Shown in pieces: positions 27,326-38,632 of a stretch of 64,000 nucleotides of DNA. Position 1 is the first letter of the stretch, and each line of letters begins with the position of its first letter. This DNA comes from Bradyrhizobiaceae bacterium PARB1 (GTDB lineage Bacteria; Pseudomonadota; Alphaproteobacteria; Rhizobiales; Xanthobacteraceae). A model generated the notes under the pieces. It made no database searches, was not told the origin of the DNA, and saw only the letters and a program-made list of their open reading frames with translations. Where the stretch lies: positions 434,001-498,000 of the forward strand of contig NKIY01000003.1 of NCBI GenBank assembly GCA_002256345.1, in the 5' to 3' direction. Made by a program: the position numbers and the translations under genes.

Positions 27326-30259
27326 TTACTGGCACGCCTCGCATTCGGGATTGTCGATAGAGCAGGCCATCGCGACATTCAGCTCCGGCGCTGTAAACTC
27401 CGACGACTTGACCAAAATCGGTGCCGCGCTCGCCTTCACCGGAGCAGCCGAGACGCCGGTCGCCGACACCGCATTGAGCTTGCCGTCGGTACCTTTCAGC
27501 GTGGACTTCTCCACATGGGTCGCACTACGCGAGCGCAGATAGTAGGTCGTCTTCAAACCGCGCGCCCAGGCCAAGCGGTACAACTGATCCAGCTTCTTGC
27601 CCGAGGGATTGGCGATGTAGAGATTGAGCGACTGCGCCTGATCGATCCACTTCTGGCGCCGCGCCGCGGCCTCGATCAACCATGCGCTGTCGATTTCGAA
27701 CGAGGTCGCATAGAGCGCCTTGAGATCGCTCGGCACGCGATCGATGGCGCCGACGCTGCCGTCGAAATATTTCAGGTCCGAGACCATCACCTCGTCCCAC
27801 AGCCCGCGCTTCTTGAGATCGCGCACCAGGAACTCGTTCACCACGGTGAAATCACCGGACATGTTCGATTTCACATAGAGGTTCTGATAGGCCGGTTCGA
27901 TCGACTGCGCGACACCGCAGATGTTGGAGATCGTCGCCGTCGGCGCGATCGCCATTACATTGGAATTGCGCATGCCGGTGATCTTCACGCGCTCACGCAA
28001 CATGTTCCAGTCGAGCGTCTGCGAACGATCCATCTCAAGACCGCCACGCGCACCGGCGACCAGCTCGATGGAATCGATCGGCAGGATGCCGCGGCTCCAC
28101 AGCGAGCCGTCGAAGGACGGATAGCGCCCGCGCTCGGCGGCGAGATCCACCGACGCCGAGATCGCATGATAGGCGATGGCCTCCATGCTGGTGTCGGCGA
28201 ATTGCACGGCGGCATCCGACGCCATCGCGAGACCGAGCGTATGCAGCGCATCCTGATGGCCCATCAAACCGAGACCGACCGGACGATGCTTGAGGTTGGA
28301 GCGGCGCGCTTCCGGGATGGTGTAGAAATTGATGTCGATGACATTGTCGAGCATCCGCATGGCCGTCGTCACGGTGCGCTGCAGTCGGGCATGATCGATG
28401 CCCTCGGCGGTGACGTGATGCAGCAGATTCACCGAGCCGAGATTACACACGGCGACTTCATCGTCCGACGTGTTCAGCGTGATCTCGGTGCAAAGATTCG
28501 ATGAATGGATCACGCCGGCATGCTGCTGCGGCGAGCGCAGGTTGCAGGGGTCCTTGAAAGTGATCCAGGGATGGCCGGTCTCGAACACCATGGTCAGCAT
28601 GCGTCGCCACAGATCGGTGGCACGCACCGTCTTGAACACACGCATTTCGCCGCGCGCGGCCTTGGCTTCATAGAACGCGTACCGCTCGGCAAACGGCTTG
28701 CCATAGAGATCGTGCAGGTCGGGTGTCTCGTCCGGCGAGAACAGTGTCCATTCGCCGTCGGCTTCAACGCGTTGCATGAACAAATCCGGCACCCAGTTGG
28801 CGGTGTTCATGTCATGGGTGCGGCGACGGTCGTCGCCGGTATTCTTGCGGAGATCGAGGAATTCCTCGATGTCCACGTGCCAGGTCTCGAGATAAGCACA
28901 GACCGCGCCCTTGCGCTTGCCACCCTGGTTGACGGCGATGGCGGTGTCGTTGGCCACCTTCAGGAATGGCACCACGCCCTGGCTCTCGCCATTGGTGCCC
29001 TTGATGTGGGCGCCAAGGCCACGCACGCGCGTCCAGTCATTGCCGAGACCGCCGGAATATTTCGCCAGCAGCGCATTGTCCTTGATGGACTTGAAGATGC
29101 CATCAAGGTCATCGGACACTGTGGTGAGGAAGCAGGACGACAGTTGCGGGCGCAGCGTGCCCGCATTGAACAGGGTGGGCGTCGAGGCCATGAAGTCGAA
29201 GGATGACAGAAGATTATAGAACTCGATCGCGCGCGTTTCGCGATCAATCTCGCGTAGCGCGAGACCCATGGCGACACGCATGAAGAACGCCTGCGGCAGT
29301 TCGATACGGTTGCCGTCCACGTGCAGGAAGTAACGGTCGTAGAGCGTTTGAAGACCCAGGAACTGAAACTGGAGATCACGCTCAGGCTTCAATGCCGCAG
29401 CGATCTTCTTCAGATCAAAACGCGCCAGTTCGGGATCGAGCAGTTCAGCCTCGATACCTGTCCTCACATAGGCGCCAAAATACTCCGCATAGCGCGATGC
29501 CATGTCGGACTGGGAAGCCGAGCTCGGCACGCCATGCACGTAAGTCAGCACTTCGGTGCGCAGCTTGTCGAGCAGCAGCCGTGCGCTGACATAGGTGTAG
29601 TTCGGCTCCTGCTCCACCAGCGTGCGCGCCGCCATGATGCCGGCGAGCGCCAGTTCATCGAGCGTGATGCCGTCATAGAGATTGCGCTTGGTCTCATCGA
29701 GCACCGGCGCTGCATCGACTCCATCGAGGCCGCTGCAGGCCTCATTGATGATCAGCGCCAGCCTGTTGGCATCAAGCGGCACGCGGCTTCCATTGACGAG
29801 CGTGACGTTGAGCGCAGGCATCGCCGGTACCGGCGCCGACTGAGCGGCCGCCTCTTCCGCGCGGCGGCGAGCGCGCTCCTCGCGATACAGCACATAGGCG
29901 CGCGCCACCTTGTGGTGTTCGCTGCGCATGAGCGCCAGTTCGACCTGATCCTGCACGTCCTCGATATGGAAGGTACGCCCCTCGCCGATCCGGCGGGTCA
30001 GCGCCGCAACGACTTCCGCCGTCAGTTGCTCCACCGCCTCATGCACACGGCGTGAGGCCGCCGCCGTGTTGCCCTCGACGGCGAGAAACGCCTTGGTCAT
30101 CGCCACCGAGATCTTGCCGGCATCGAAGGGCGAGACCGTGCCGTTGCGGCGGATAATCTGCATCGCCGGCTCGCGTGCCGGCACAACATTCGACTCGGAT
30201 GGCATGGAGGCGAGTACGGCATCATGGCCGTTGGTGAGAGCGTGAGACGTGGAAGGCAT
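27326..30259 (-). CDS. nrdA: Ribonucleotide reductase large subunit NrdA with two ATP-cones
   Basis: A 977-residue catalytic subunit. Residues 33-125 ([18 protein letters not shown] ...) form one ATP-cone. Residues 151-235 ([20 protein letters not shown] ... YDGITLDEL ... [11 protein letters not shown]) form a second, the one aligning with the single cone of E. coli NrdA. ATP-cones give overall activity control by ATP/dATP. The barrel has [30 protein letters not shown] (catalytic Cys with Asn and Glu) and VCNLGSVN. The tail ends ECEACQ; C973 and C976 are the redox pair that reloads the active site. It is preceded by a cobalamin riboswitch and followed by nrdB. Confidence 0.96.
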   Translation of the reverse strand: MPSTSHALTNGHDAVLASMPSESNVVPAREPAMQIIRRNGTVSPFDAGKISVAMTKAFLAVEGNTAAASRRVHEAVEQLTAEVVAALTRRIGEGRTFHIEDVQDQVELALMRSEHHKVARAYVLYREERARRRAEEAAAQSAPVPAMPALNVTLVNGSRVPLDANRLALIINEACSGLDGVDAAPVLDETKRNLYDGITLDELALAGIMAARTLVEQEPNYTYVSARLLLDKLRTEVLTYVHGVPSSASQSDMASRYAEYFGAYVRTGIEAELLDPELARFDLKKIAAALKPERDLQFQFLGLQTLYDRYFLHVDGNRIELPQAFFMRVAMGLALREIDRETRAIEFYNLLSSFDFMASTPTLFNAGTLRPQLSSCFLTTVSDDLDGIFKSIKDNALLAKYSGGLGNDWTRVRGLGAHIKGTNGESQGVVPFLKVANDTAIAVNQGGKRKGAVCAYLETWHVDIEEFLDLRKNTGDDRRRTHDMNTANWVPDLFMQRVEADGEWTLFSPDETPDLHDLYGKPFAERYAFYEAKAARGEMRVFKTVRATDLWRRMLTMVFETGHPWITFKDPCNLRSPQQHAGVIHSSNLCTEITLNTSDDEVAVCNLGSVNLLHHVTAEGIDHARLQRTVTTAMRMLDNVIDINFYTIPEARRSNLKHRPVGLGLMGHQDALHTLGLAMASDAAVQFADTSMEAIAYHAISASVDLAAERGRYPSFDGSLWSRGILPIDSIELVAGARGGLEMDRSQTLDWNMLRERVKITGMRNSNVMAIAPTATISNICGVAQSIEPAYQNLYVKSNMSGDFTVVNEFLVRDLKKRGLWDEVMVSDLKYFDGSVGAIDRVPSDLKALYATSFEIDSAWLIEAAARRQKWIDQAQSLNLYIANPSGKKLDQLYRLAWARGLKTTYYLRSRSATHVEKSTLKGTDGKLNAVSATGVSAAPVKASAAPILVKSSEFTAPELNVAMACSIDNPECEACQ

Positions 30260-30377
30260 CGGCAGGACCCCGTGAGATGCATCAAGCTGTGGGAGCTGGG
30301 GCCGAAGGTGCGTGCATCATGCCGGGCGGACGCGCGGCAAAGCCTGCAAGCGACCGCTGGGACACCCCGCCCATGGA

Positions 30378-30580
30378 CGTTTCTGGTGTCGCGGCAGGTC
30401 TCCTGGCTCGCAGGTCGCGGCTCGTTTCGGTCTTCCCGGAGCCAAGGCCCCAGTGACGCGGTCGAAACGAACTCTCTGCTTACAGTTGCGGGGGCAGCGC
30501 CGGCCTAGCTCCATCAGAGCGCACCGGCTTCCCTCTTAGCCACCAAGTCTTGCGACAGGGCGGACCGTGACGCCTACATT
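30378..30580 (-). promoter_or_regulatory. Cobalamin (B12) riboswitch upstream of nrdA
   Basis: On the minus strand the leader reads CACGGTCC, AGAGGGAAGCCGGTG, CCGGCGCTGCCCCCGCAACT with GTAA, GTCACTGGGGCC, GGGAAGACCG and GAGCCAGGAGACCTGCCG, then GACACCAG. These are the conserved blocks of the AdoCbl aptamer in the right order, including the B12 box (AGCCAGGAGACCTGCC at about 30390-30407). The aptamer ends some 120 bases before the nrdA ATG, leaving room for an expression platform. B12 should repress the downstream reductase. Confidence 0.93.
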
Positions 30581-30633
30581 TGGTGTGACCCGCGGCAAAG
30601 TGTCAAGCCGCCAGTGATGACTGCGCGAAGAAA

Positions 30634-31881
30634 TCAGCCCAGGCTGTTGGTTCCGTGGACAACCGCCGATGCTTTGAAGGGCGTGGCACCGCCGGACTTG
30701 GCGTGAAGCGAATCGCCAATGCGGATTCCGATCAAGGCCGCGACCAGAAGCGTGGCCCCGAGGCCCGTCGGTGCCGCCCCCAGGAACTGATAGGCGACGA
30801 GCATGACGAGCGCGAGGCCGAACACTGGCAACTCGTGGCGAAGAAAGCCCTCCGACAAACCGACGCGGACGATGAAGCCGATGGCGATGGCGAGCACCAT
30901 CACGTCGTAGAGGAACAGATAAGGCGTTGCGAGCACTGCTCCGACGGCGAGGGCTGCCGCCTTCCATTCGTAACGTGCATTGCTGCGCCAGAGCCAGACC
31001 AGCGACACGACGACGGCGGCGACGAGCATCCAGTGCAGCGTCCACGCCAGCGTTTCGCTGCCATCGAAATAGCGCACCAATGCGAACAGGCTCTGCATCT
31101 TGCCCCATGGCGCGCGTCCCTCCACGAGGAAGGCCTGCGAGAACATCGGCATCCATTTGAAGAACGCCTGCCAGCTCTCGGTGCCGAAAATGAGCCACGA
31201 CGCGAGAGCGAGCGCGACGGTGGTGACGCCGGCAGAGACGAAAGCCCGCCACTGCGCGGCGGCGAGCAACACCAACGGAAACAGCACGCCATATTGCGGC
31301 TTGTAGCTGAGCAGACCGAGGCAGATCCCGGCCAAAATCGGCCGCGTCGGCAGCAGCACCAGCAGGCCGCCGATCAACGATGCGGTAAGAAAGCCGTTCT
31401 GCCCGACCAGCACATTGGTGAATATGACAGGGAATGCGAGCGCGAGCAGCAGCCCGAACGGGCGACCGACGATCGCGCGCATGACGACGAGATAAGGCAC
31501 CGCGCTGACACAGGCCCATCCGATGAAGGCCACGGCATAAGGCAGCTTCGCAAGCAGCGCCGCGATGAACAGGAAGGGTGGCGGATAGTGCCAGGCGAAA
31601 TTGCCGGGATAGGTCTGGCCGAGCACGGCGACCTGGACCTTCTTCTGGATGTCCCAGTCATAGGCCCACGCCGGATGACCATCGAGCACCAGACGGCCGG
31701 CCGACCAGACATTGATGAAATCGGTGGGCACGCCGAGCCCGCCTTCTTCGAAGATCCAGCCGCGTCCGTAATAGAGCGGGAAGAACGCGATCTGCAGGAT
31801 GGCCAGAATGGCGCACACCATCACCAGCGCCGGCGGGATCGGCCCGCGGCCGGAAGGTGTCAGAATCAACGGCGTTGTCAT
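30634..31881 (-). CDS. GT87/DUF2029-family integral-membrane glycosyltransferase
   Basis: A 415-residue protein with about ten hydrophobic helices. IFEEGGLGVPTDFINVWSAG and the ensuing DGHPAWAYDW carry the acidic residues typical of the first periplasmic loop of GT-C enzymes. NFAWHYPPPFLF and LLSYKPQYGVLFP are DUF2029 signatures. Such enzymes use polyprenyl-phosphate sugars on the outer face of the inner membrane; the acceptor is unknown. The start MTTPLILTPSGRG was chosen over 32013, which lies within the ftsH terminator region. It is transcribed toward the B12 riboswitch but ends before it. Confidence 0.82.
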   Translation of the reverse strand: MTTPLILTPSGRGPIPPALVMVCAILAILQIAFFPLYYGRGWIFEEGGLGVPTDFINVWSAGRLVLDGHPAWAYDWDIQKKVQVAVLGQTYPGNFAWHYPPPFLFIAALLAKLPYAVAFIGWACVSAVPYLVVMRAIVGRPFGLLLALAFPVIFTNVLVGQNGFLTASLIGGLLVLLPTRPILAGICLGLLSYKPQYGVLFPLVLLAAAQWRAFVSAGVTTVALALASWLIFGTESWQAFFKWMPMFSQAFLVEGRAPWGKMQSLFALVRYFDGSETLAWTLHWMLVAAVVVSLVWLWRSNARYEWKAAALAVGAVLATPYLFLYDVMVLAIAIGFIVRVGLSEGFLRHELPVFGLALVMLVAYQFLGAAPTGLGATLLVAALIGIRIGDSLHAKSGGATPFKASAVVHGTNSLG

Positions 31882-31967
31882 GCGGTCCCCGCAACGGGAG
31901 TAATACGCGGCGACAGTGCCGGCGGAAGTTTGAGGAAGGTTTAAGTGAACAGGATCACCTGGAAACG

Positions 31968-31995
31968 AAAAACGCGGCCTTTCGGCCGCGTTTGG
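31968..31995 (-). terminator. Rho-independent terminator of ftsH
   Basis: Stem AAACGCGGCC / GGCCGCGTTT with a TTTC loop. On the minus strand it is followed by TTTCG. It lies 20 bases beyond the ftsH stop and closes the tol-pal-tilS-ftsH locus. Confidence 0.9.
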
Positions 31996-32015
31996 CATTC
32001 TCGTTCGTTGCAACC

Positions 32016-33932
<1,917 letters not shown>

Positions 33933-34129
33933 CGATCTTCCTTCGTCACCGCCGAAATTCGCGGCTCTTTTCCCTTGTATCGCCACAAGGCGATCACCCT
34001 GGGTCAGTCGGTTGCAATTTAAGTGCGACCGGGGCCGATGCCAAGGGAACTGGGACGGACTATTTAGCGCATCTAGGCGCATTTCCGGTTGAAATGATGG
34101 CGGGCAGTCCCCCGTTTTCGCAGGGGTGG

Positions 34130-35176
34130 TTAAGGCCTTTTGCGCGGCTGCCGCGGCTTTGCCGCGCGGCGGGGCGGCGCCGGTGCGATCTTCAGCCGAT
34201 CGGCCGTCAGCGCGATCACCGCACCAGCCAGGGTCTGCTTGAGCAGAATACCGCTGCCGCCCGCTTTCGTCGCCTGTTCCATGGCCGAAGACAGGGTTTC
34301 GACCTTTCCGAGTTCGGCTGGCCCCTCGTGGCCAACCCGATCGATGATGCGCAAAAGGAGGCGCACGCGGATTTCCTCCGCAAGACCCATAAAGCGCGCG
34401 GCATGAATAGCTTCCGGCACCGGGCCAGGCCCGGTCAGAGCCAGATAACGCTCGGCGCCGTCAGTCATCAGCTCGAGCGCCGCATCGGCCCGCGCCATCC
34501 GCGCCGAGAGACGCGTGAGCGTGTACGGGTCCAGCCCCTCGGCAGCGAGCCCCGGCATCAAGGCGCGTAACCGCGGGCGTGTGAAATGCGGGTCCGCATT
34601 GGTTGGATCGACGACATAGGCGATCCCTGCTTTGTCGAGCGTTGCGATCAGCGCTGCCTTGGACACCTGCAGCAACGGGCGCGCAATCCGGATACCATCG
34701 CGCTCGGTCTGCGCGGTCATCGCAGCCAGACCCGCAAGACCGCTGCCGCGGGCCATCCGCATCAGCACTGTCTCCGCCTGATCGTCGCGCGTATGCGCCG
34801 TCACCACATGGGTTGCGCCGGCAGCGCGGGCAGCACGTGCAAGCAATGCATAACGCGCGTTCCGCGCCGCCGCGGGGAGACCGGCTGCCGGCTTGTCGCC
34901 GGTCCAGCGCAGGGTCCGGTGCGGCACGCCCAGCGACACCGCGAGCCGTGCCACCGCGCGCGCTTCCGATGCGCTTTCCTGGCGCAAACCATGATCGACC
35001 GTGACAGCATGGAGTGCCGGCCCTGTTTTTCGCGCGCGCCGCCACCGCGCCATCAGCCAGAGCAGCGCGACGGAATCCGGCCCACCGGACACCGCAACGA
35101 CCACAGCAGGCGCACGCGCAAACGCCACGAACAGGGGGCGGGACTCAGCTGAGGAAATCGGACGATCGGTGGACAT
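34130..35176 (-). CDS. tilS: tRNA(Ile)-lysidine synthetase TilS
   Basis: A 348-residue PP-loop ATPase with SGGPDS at residues 30-35. [34 protein letters not shown] and [15 protein letters not shown] are TilS signatures. It converts C34 of the AUA-decoding tRNA-Ile to lysidine, which is essential for correct isoleucine decoding. It is followed by ftsH, as is usual. The C-terminus is Arg/Pro-rich and shorter than in E. coli (about 430 residues), in keeping with alphaproteobacterial versions. Confidence 0.95.
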   Translation of the reverse strand: MSTDRPISSAESRPLFVAFARAPAVVVAVSGGPDSVALLWLMARWRRARKTGPALHAVTVDHGLRQESASEARAVARLAVSLGVPHRTLRWTGDKPAAGLPAAARNARYALLARAARAAGATHVVTAHTRDDQAETVLMRMARGSGLAGLAAMTAQTERDGIRIARPLLQVSKAALIATLDKAGIAYVVDPTNADPHFTRPRLRALMPGLAAEGLDPYTLTRLSARMARADAALELMTDGAERYLALTGPGPVPEAIHAARFMGLAEEIRVRLLLRIIDRVGHEGPAELGKVETLSSAMEQATKAGGSGILLKQTLAGAVIALTADRLKIAPAPPRRAAKPRQPRKRP

Positions 35177-35280
35177 GCTTGCAGGTTAGCCGTCGAAACC
35201 GATTTCGTCCCGGACAACTCCGTCTTTCTTTCGCCTAATCCGCATTGCTCGGCCGATGGTCGGGCATGACAAAGTGCAAA

Positions 35281-35688
35281 TCAATCCGCGCCAGCCGGAA
35301 CGCCGCTTGCCGCGACGGCGGATTCCATTCCGAACGACAGGTGATTGCCATCTGGATCGTCGAGATCGAAATCACGCATGCCATAAGGGCGATCGCCCGG
35401 AGGCTGTGAGATCAGCGCGCCACGAGACAGCAACTCAGCGTAAAGCGCATCGACTTCCGTAACGAATATATTGACAGCGCCCTGGCCGACCGCACGCCTC
35501 GTGTGCGACGCGGCCTGGAAGTGAATCACAACGTCGTTGCGCTCGACACCGCCATAGAAGACCGGCTGGCCATAGGTGAAGGCGACTTTGAAGCCGAGAA
35601 CATCGCGATAATGGGCGACGCTTTTCAGGACATCGTTCACCACGAACAATGTCGCGGCAGCGCAGAATTTTGAAGCTGGAGCCGTCAT
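35281..35688 (-). CDS. VOC-superfamily (glyoxalase/bleomycin-resistance fold) protein
   Basis: A 135-residue single-module protein. ATLFVVNDVLKSVAHYRDVL and the C-terminal GMRDFDLDDPDGNHLSFGME are the two beta-alpha-beta halves of the vicinal-oxygen-chelate fold. The E in LSFGME and H in VVIHFQ could be metal ligands. Members include glyoxalases, dioxygenases and antibiotic-binding proteins; substrate unknown. It sits between cpoB and tilS in the same direction, an insertion into the normally compact tol-pal-tilS-ftsH order. The Met at 35688 gives the natural N-terminus. Confidence 0.85.
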   Translation of the reverse strand: MTAPASKFCAAATLFVVNDVLKSVAHYRDVLGFKVAFTYGQPVFYGGVERNDVVIHFQAASHTRRAVGQGAVNIFVTEVDALYAELLSRGALISQPPGDRPYGMRDFDLDDPDGNHLSFGMESAVAASGVPAGAD

Positions 35689-35749
35689 CGGACACACGCC
35701 TCTTGTCTCGTTTCAGACGGCAAAACCTAAGAAATGCGGCCTATGCCGT

Positions 35750-36790
35750 CTAGCACTTGTTGCGCTTCTGCTCGCGGTCGACGCCCTGCTTCACGCCTGT
35801 GGATGCGCGCGGATATTTACGTGCGACTTCGCCGAAGGCCGCGCAGGCGGCTTCCTTTTCTTTCAGCGCGGCGAGCGACTGGCCGAGACGCAGCAAGGCG
35901 TCCGGGGCCTTGGCTGAGGTGTCGTATTTGCTTGTCACCCCTAGAAATGCGGAGGCTGCGTCGCGATATTTCTGACGCTGGAAGTAGCTCTCACCGAGCC
36001 AGTATTGTGAATCAGCGATCATCGGATCGTTCGGATATTTCTGCCCGAAATTACGCATAGTCTCTTCGGCCAACGCATAGTCGCGGCGTTGCATGTAGCC
36101 GATGCCGAGATCGAACTCGTCCTTTGGCGTTGCACCGGGCGGCAACGTGGTCAGCGTCGGAGCACCGCCCCCCTGCGCTGCGCCGCCCTGGCCAAGTGGA
36201 AGCGGCTCGCCCGCCTCGCGCCCGCCGGGAGCACCAACCGGAGCGTTGGCCTGCATCGGCAACTGTCCACCACCGAGCGCGCGTGGCACACCCGGCGCAT
36301 TGGGATTCGCATTGGGATCGAAGGCATCGTTGCGGCGACCGCCGCGCGGCGCCGGCGCCGGGTCCTGCGCGATGGGCTCGGGAGCAGCAATCGTTTGTTG
36401 ATCGTAACCCGGCTGGCGCGCGGGCGGTTGCTGACCGTAGCCAGTCTGCGGCGCGATCTGCTGCGGTGCCGACTGGGCCGGCACAGCCGCGACATTCGGC
36501 CGGGCGCCCGCGGCAGGCGGCGCACCGCCGCCCGCCTGCAACTGACGCAGCTGCTCTTCGAGCTGGCGATTGCGGTACTGCAATTCCTCATTCTGGCCGG
36601 TCAGCTTGCGCAATTGGTTCTCGAGCTGCTCGATCCGCATTTCCGGATCGACGCCGCCATCCTGCTGGCCGTAGGTCTGCGGCTGTTGCTGCTGCTGCTG
36701 ACCCCAGAATTGCGCCGAGGCCGGCGGCGCCGTGACGAGCAATATCGAGAAAAACGCGGCGCTGGCGAGCGACTGGAATTTGAATGACAT
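35750..36790 (-). CDS. cpoB: Tol-Pal cell-division coordinator CpoB (YbgF)
   Basis: A 346-residue periplasmic protein. Signal peptide MSFKFQSLASAAFFSILLVT then APPASAQ; a Gln-rich run; a coiled coil (IEQLENQLRKLTGQNEELQY ...) that trimerises; a long Pro/Gly/Gln linker; and C-terminal TPRs (DEFDLGIGYMQRRDYALAEE, PMIADSQYWLGESYFQRQKY). It binds TolA and links Tol-Pal action to septal peptidoglycan synthesis. It lies after pal, in the canonical order, but a terminator at 36914-36949 separates the two. The linker is longer than in E. coli YbgF (263 residues). Confidence 0.95.
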   Translation of the reverse strand: MSFKFQSLASAAFFSILLVTAPPASAQFWGQQQQQQPQTYGQQDGGVDPEMRIEQLENQLRKLTGQNEELQYRNRQLEEQLRQLQAGGGAPPAAGARPNVAAVPAQSAPQQIAPQTGYGQQPPARQPGYDQQTIAAPEPIAQDPAPAPRGGRRNDAFDPNANPNAPGVPRALGGGQLPMQANAPVGAPGGREAGEPLPLGQGGAAQGGGAPTLTTLPPGATPKDEFDLGIGYMQRRDYALAEETMRNFGQKYPNDPMIADSQYWLGESYFQRQKYRDAASAFLGVTSKYDTSAKAPDALLRLGQSLAALKEKEAACAAFGEVARKYPRASTGVKQGVDREQKRNKC

Positions 36791-36913
36791 CTTGGCCTGA
36801 GCGATGACTGGACGCGCCCCGATGGCGCAGGTGACGATGAGTGCTGCACTACGCCAGAATTGTGACTTCCGGCAGCGACAAAGCCGCCCGCAAGCACAAA
36901 ACGGCTACGGACG

Positions 36914-36949
36914 AAAAAACGGCGCCTGCCCGACCAGGCAGACGCCGTC
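36914..36949 (-). terminator. Rho-independent terminator of pal
   Basis: On the minus strand ACGGCGTCTGCC pairs with GGCAGGCGCCGT (one bulge), followed by TTTTTTCG. It lies between pal and cpoB, so cpoB needs its own promoter or readthrough. Confidence 0.88.
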
Positions 36950-36971
36950 ATCGATATCACATCGAACGGTG

Positions 36972-37466
36972 TTACGCGCCGGCGTTCAGCACCGTCACCG
37001 CGCGGCGGTTCTGCGACCAGCAAGAGATGTCGTTACACACCGCCACCGGACGTTCCTTGCCGTAAGAGATTGTACGCATGCGGCCCGGATCGATACCGCG
37101 CGAGGCGAGATAGCTGCGCACTGACTGGGCGCGGCGGGCGCCGAGCGCGATATTGTATTCACGGGTGCCGCGCTCGTCCGCATGGCCTTCGATGGTGAAT
37201 GAATAGCGGTTGTACTGCTGCAGCCACTGCGACTGCTTGTCGAGGGTGGCCATAGCCTGCGGCGACAGCTCGGTCTGGTCGCTTTCGAAGAACACGCGGT
37301 CGCCGACATTGACGACGAAATCCTGCTGGCTGCCCGGGGCGGCAGCACCGGCCATCGCGCCATCGGCGCCCATACCGTTCTTGTTGGCGCAGGCGCCCAT
37401 TGTCAGCGCCACAGCCAGCACGGCAGCCAGTTTCAATCCCTGGAGGATACGCATCTGCTGAATCAT
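36972..37466 (-). CDS. pal: Peptidoglycan-associated lipoprotein Pal
   Basis: A 164-residue lipoprotein: signal MIQQMRILQGLKLAAVLAVA, lipobox TMGAC. An OmpA-like domain follows with VNVGDRVFFESDQTELSPQA, IEGHADERGTREYNIALGAR and RRAQSVRSYLASRGI; the Asp and Arg of this block bind meso-diaminopimelate. It anchors the outer membrane to peptidoglycan and receives TolB. The ATG at 37466 has GGAGG ten bases upstream; a TTG at 37481 was rejected. It is the first gene of the pal-cpoB-tilS-ftsH half of the locus, separated from tolB by two unrelated genes. Confidence 0.96.
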   Translation of the reverse strand: MIQQMRILQGLKLAAVLAVALTMGACANKNGMGADGAMAGAAAPGSQQDFVVNVGDRVFFESDQTELSPQAMATLDKQSQWLQQYNRYSFTIEGHADERGTREYNIALGARRAQSVRSYLASRGIDPGRMRTISYGKERPVAVCNDISCWSQNRRAVTVLNAGA

Positions 37467-37491
37467 TCCCGGAGCCTCCAACGCTCACGTT

Positions 37492-37528
37492 TTAACCAAC
37501 TGTCATCGGTCTACAGGGCGTTGGTTAA
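37492..37528. promoter_or_regulatory. Inverted repeat TTAACCAAC-N19-GTTGGTTAA upstream of pal
   Basis: Perfect 9-bp arms starting 26 bases before the pal ATG. The half-site also forms the 12-bp palindrome TTGGTTAACCAA at 38560-38571, before the next gene upstream. It could be an operator or a leader hairpin. Confidence 0.4.
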
Positions 37529-37726
37529 GCGAACGTTCCGTCAACCTTGACGAGGTGTTGCCAAAACCGATCAAAAGCCACAGGGCGCCGAAAAGCGACG
37601 GGATGGTTAATGCTTATGAAATATGGCGTGACGGTGAAACGAGGCGCCGATGCACCTTGTTTTTCGCCGGAATCCACAATGCCGGCGCCGATCCCGAACG
37701 GATAGACGTGATTCCGGTTCGAGAAC

Positions 37727-38473
37727 CTAGCTGGCGATCTCGGCTCGGGGGAACATCGGATCCGAAACGACTTCAGGTCCGCTGAGCGTCGGCGAGGCCA
37801 GCAGGTTTCGTTCGAACAGCATGCGGCGTTCAAAGAATGTCGACTGAAAATACGGATAACGCGCGAACACCTTCTCGCGCATCACCGGAAAATTCACCGC
37901 CATCAGGGAAAGAGGCTTCGTCAGCGTGGGATACGGCCGCGGCGGACAGAGCGGCTGATGCAGAAAGACCCGTCGATAGAACGCCTGATGCTCGGCGCGA
38001 ACGGTCGCCGTTCCGATATCCGCATTGAAATACGAGCATGCGACATAAGCCAGACGCAGCGTCAGATAAGGCAGTTCCGGAAACTTGGTCCGGTTAAGCG
38101 GATCGGCCACGAACCGGTTGGGATCGACGATCGTCTTTCCAAGATCGAGTTCAGGCCGCAGCAGATCGCCAAATGCCTCGACCGCCGGCGTATCCGGACT
38201 GTCGGGCGTGGCGACGCTGATCCGGAGTGAGCTGGCCAGCTCACCATCTACATAGATGCCGAATGTCCAGGAATTCGGCATCTCGTCGAATCGATCGGCA
38301 AGCCGATGGACCGGGCGCGGTTCGATGGCACCTTCGTGGAGATAGGCCCGGTATCGGAGCTGGTATATCGTTTCCTTGTCGGCCTCAGTCTCCGCCAACC
38401 GATAATCCACCCGGTCGAGAAGCTCAGTGCTTTGCATTGGCCGGCCATTAGGTCGATCGGACGCGGCCATCAT
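37727..38473 (-). CDS. FeeM-like N-acyl amino acid synthase / GNAT acyltransferase
   Basis: A 248-residue protein with the fold pattern of the FeeM / autoinducer-synthase branch of N-acyltransferases. VDYRLAETEADKETIYQLRY with RAYLHEGAI resembles their N-terminal core, and GKTIVDPNRFVADPL, PYLTLRLAYVACSYFNADIG and TATVRAEHQAFYRRVF fit the acyl-carrier/acyl-donor half. FeeM joins long-chain acyl groups from acyl carrier protein to tyrosine. The substrate here is unknown and acyl-homoserine lactone synthesis is not indicated. The start at 38473 follows GGAG at five bases; the ATG at 38497 is an alternative. It is inserted between tolB and pal beside a c-di-GMP protein. Confidence 0.65.
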   Translation of the reverse strand: MMAASDRPNGRPMQSTELLDRVDYRLAETEADKETIYQLRYRAYLHEGAIEPRPVHRLADRFDEMPNSWTFGIYVDGELASSLRISVATPDSPDTPAVEAFGDLLRPELDLGKTIVDPNRFVADPLNRTKFPELPYLTLRLAYVACSYFNADIGTATVRAEHQAFYRRVFLHQPLCPPRPYPTLTKPLSLMAVNFPVMREKVFARYPYFQSTFFERRMLFERNLLASPTLSGPEVVSDPMFPRAEIAS

Positions 38474-38559
38474 TCCATCTCCAAGCGCGTACGCCATAAG
38501 TATGCGAGTAAGGCAAAGGTTAAAGGTTTCTTAAAAGTTGTCAAAGGTTACGCAGCAAT

Positions 38560-38571
38560 TTGGTTAACCAA
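38560..38571. promoter_or_regulatory. 12-bp palindrome TTGGTTAACCAA upstream of the FeeM-like gene
   Basis: Perfect dyad about 90 bases upstream of the acyltransferase start, in an AT-rich stretch that probably holds the promoter. Same half-site as the pal upstream repeat. Confidence 0.4.
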
Positions 38572-38632
38572 CTACCGAAACCATCGCGGCGCAAAGATGC
38601 TGATAAAATCAAATAAATCAGTAAGATAAAGC

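Noticed and set aside
37727..38473. Acyl-homoserine lactone synthase
   Set aside because: No LuxI signature set and no LuxR partner; FeeM-like is the better fit.
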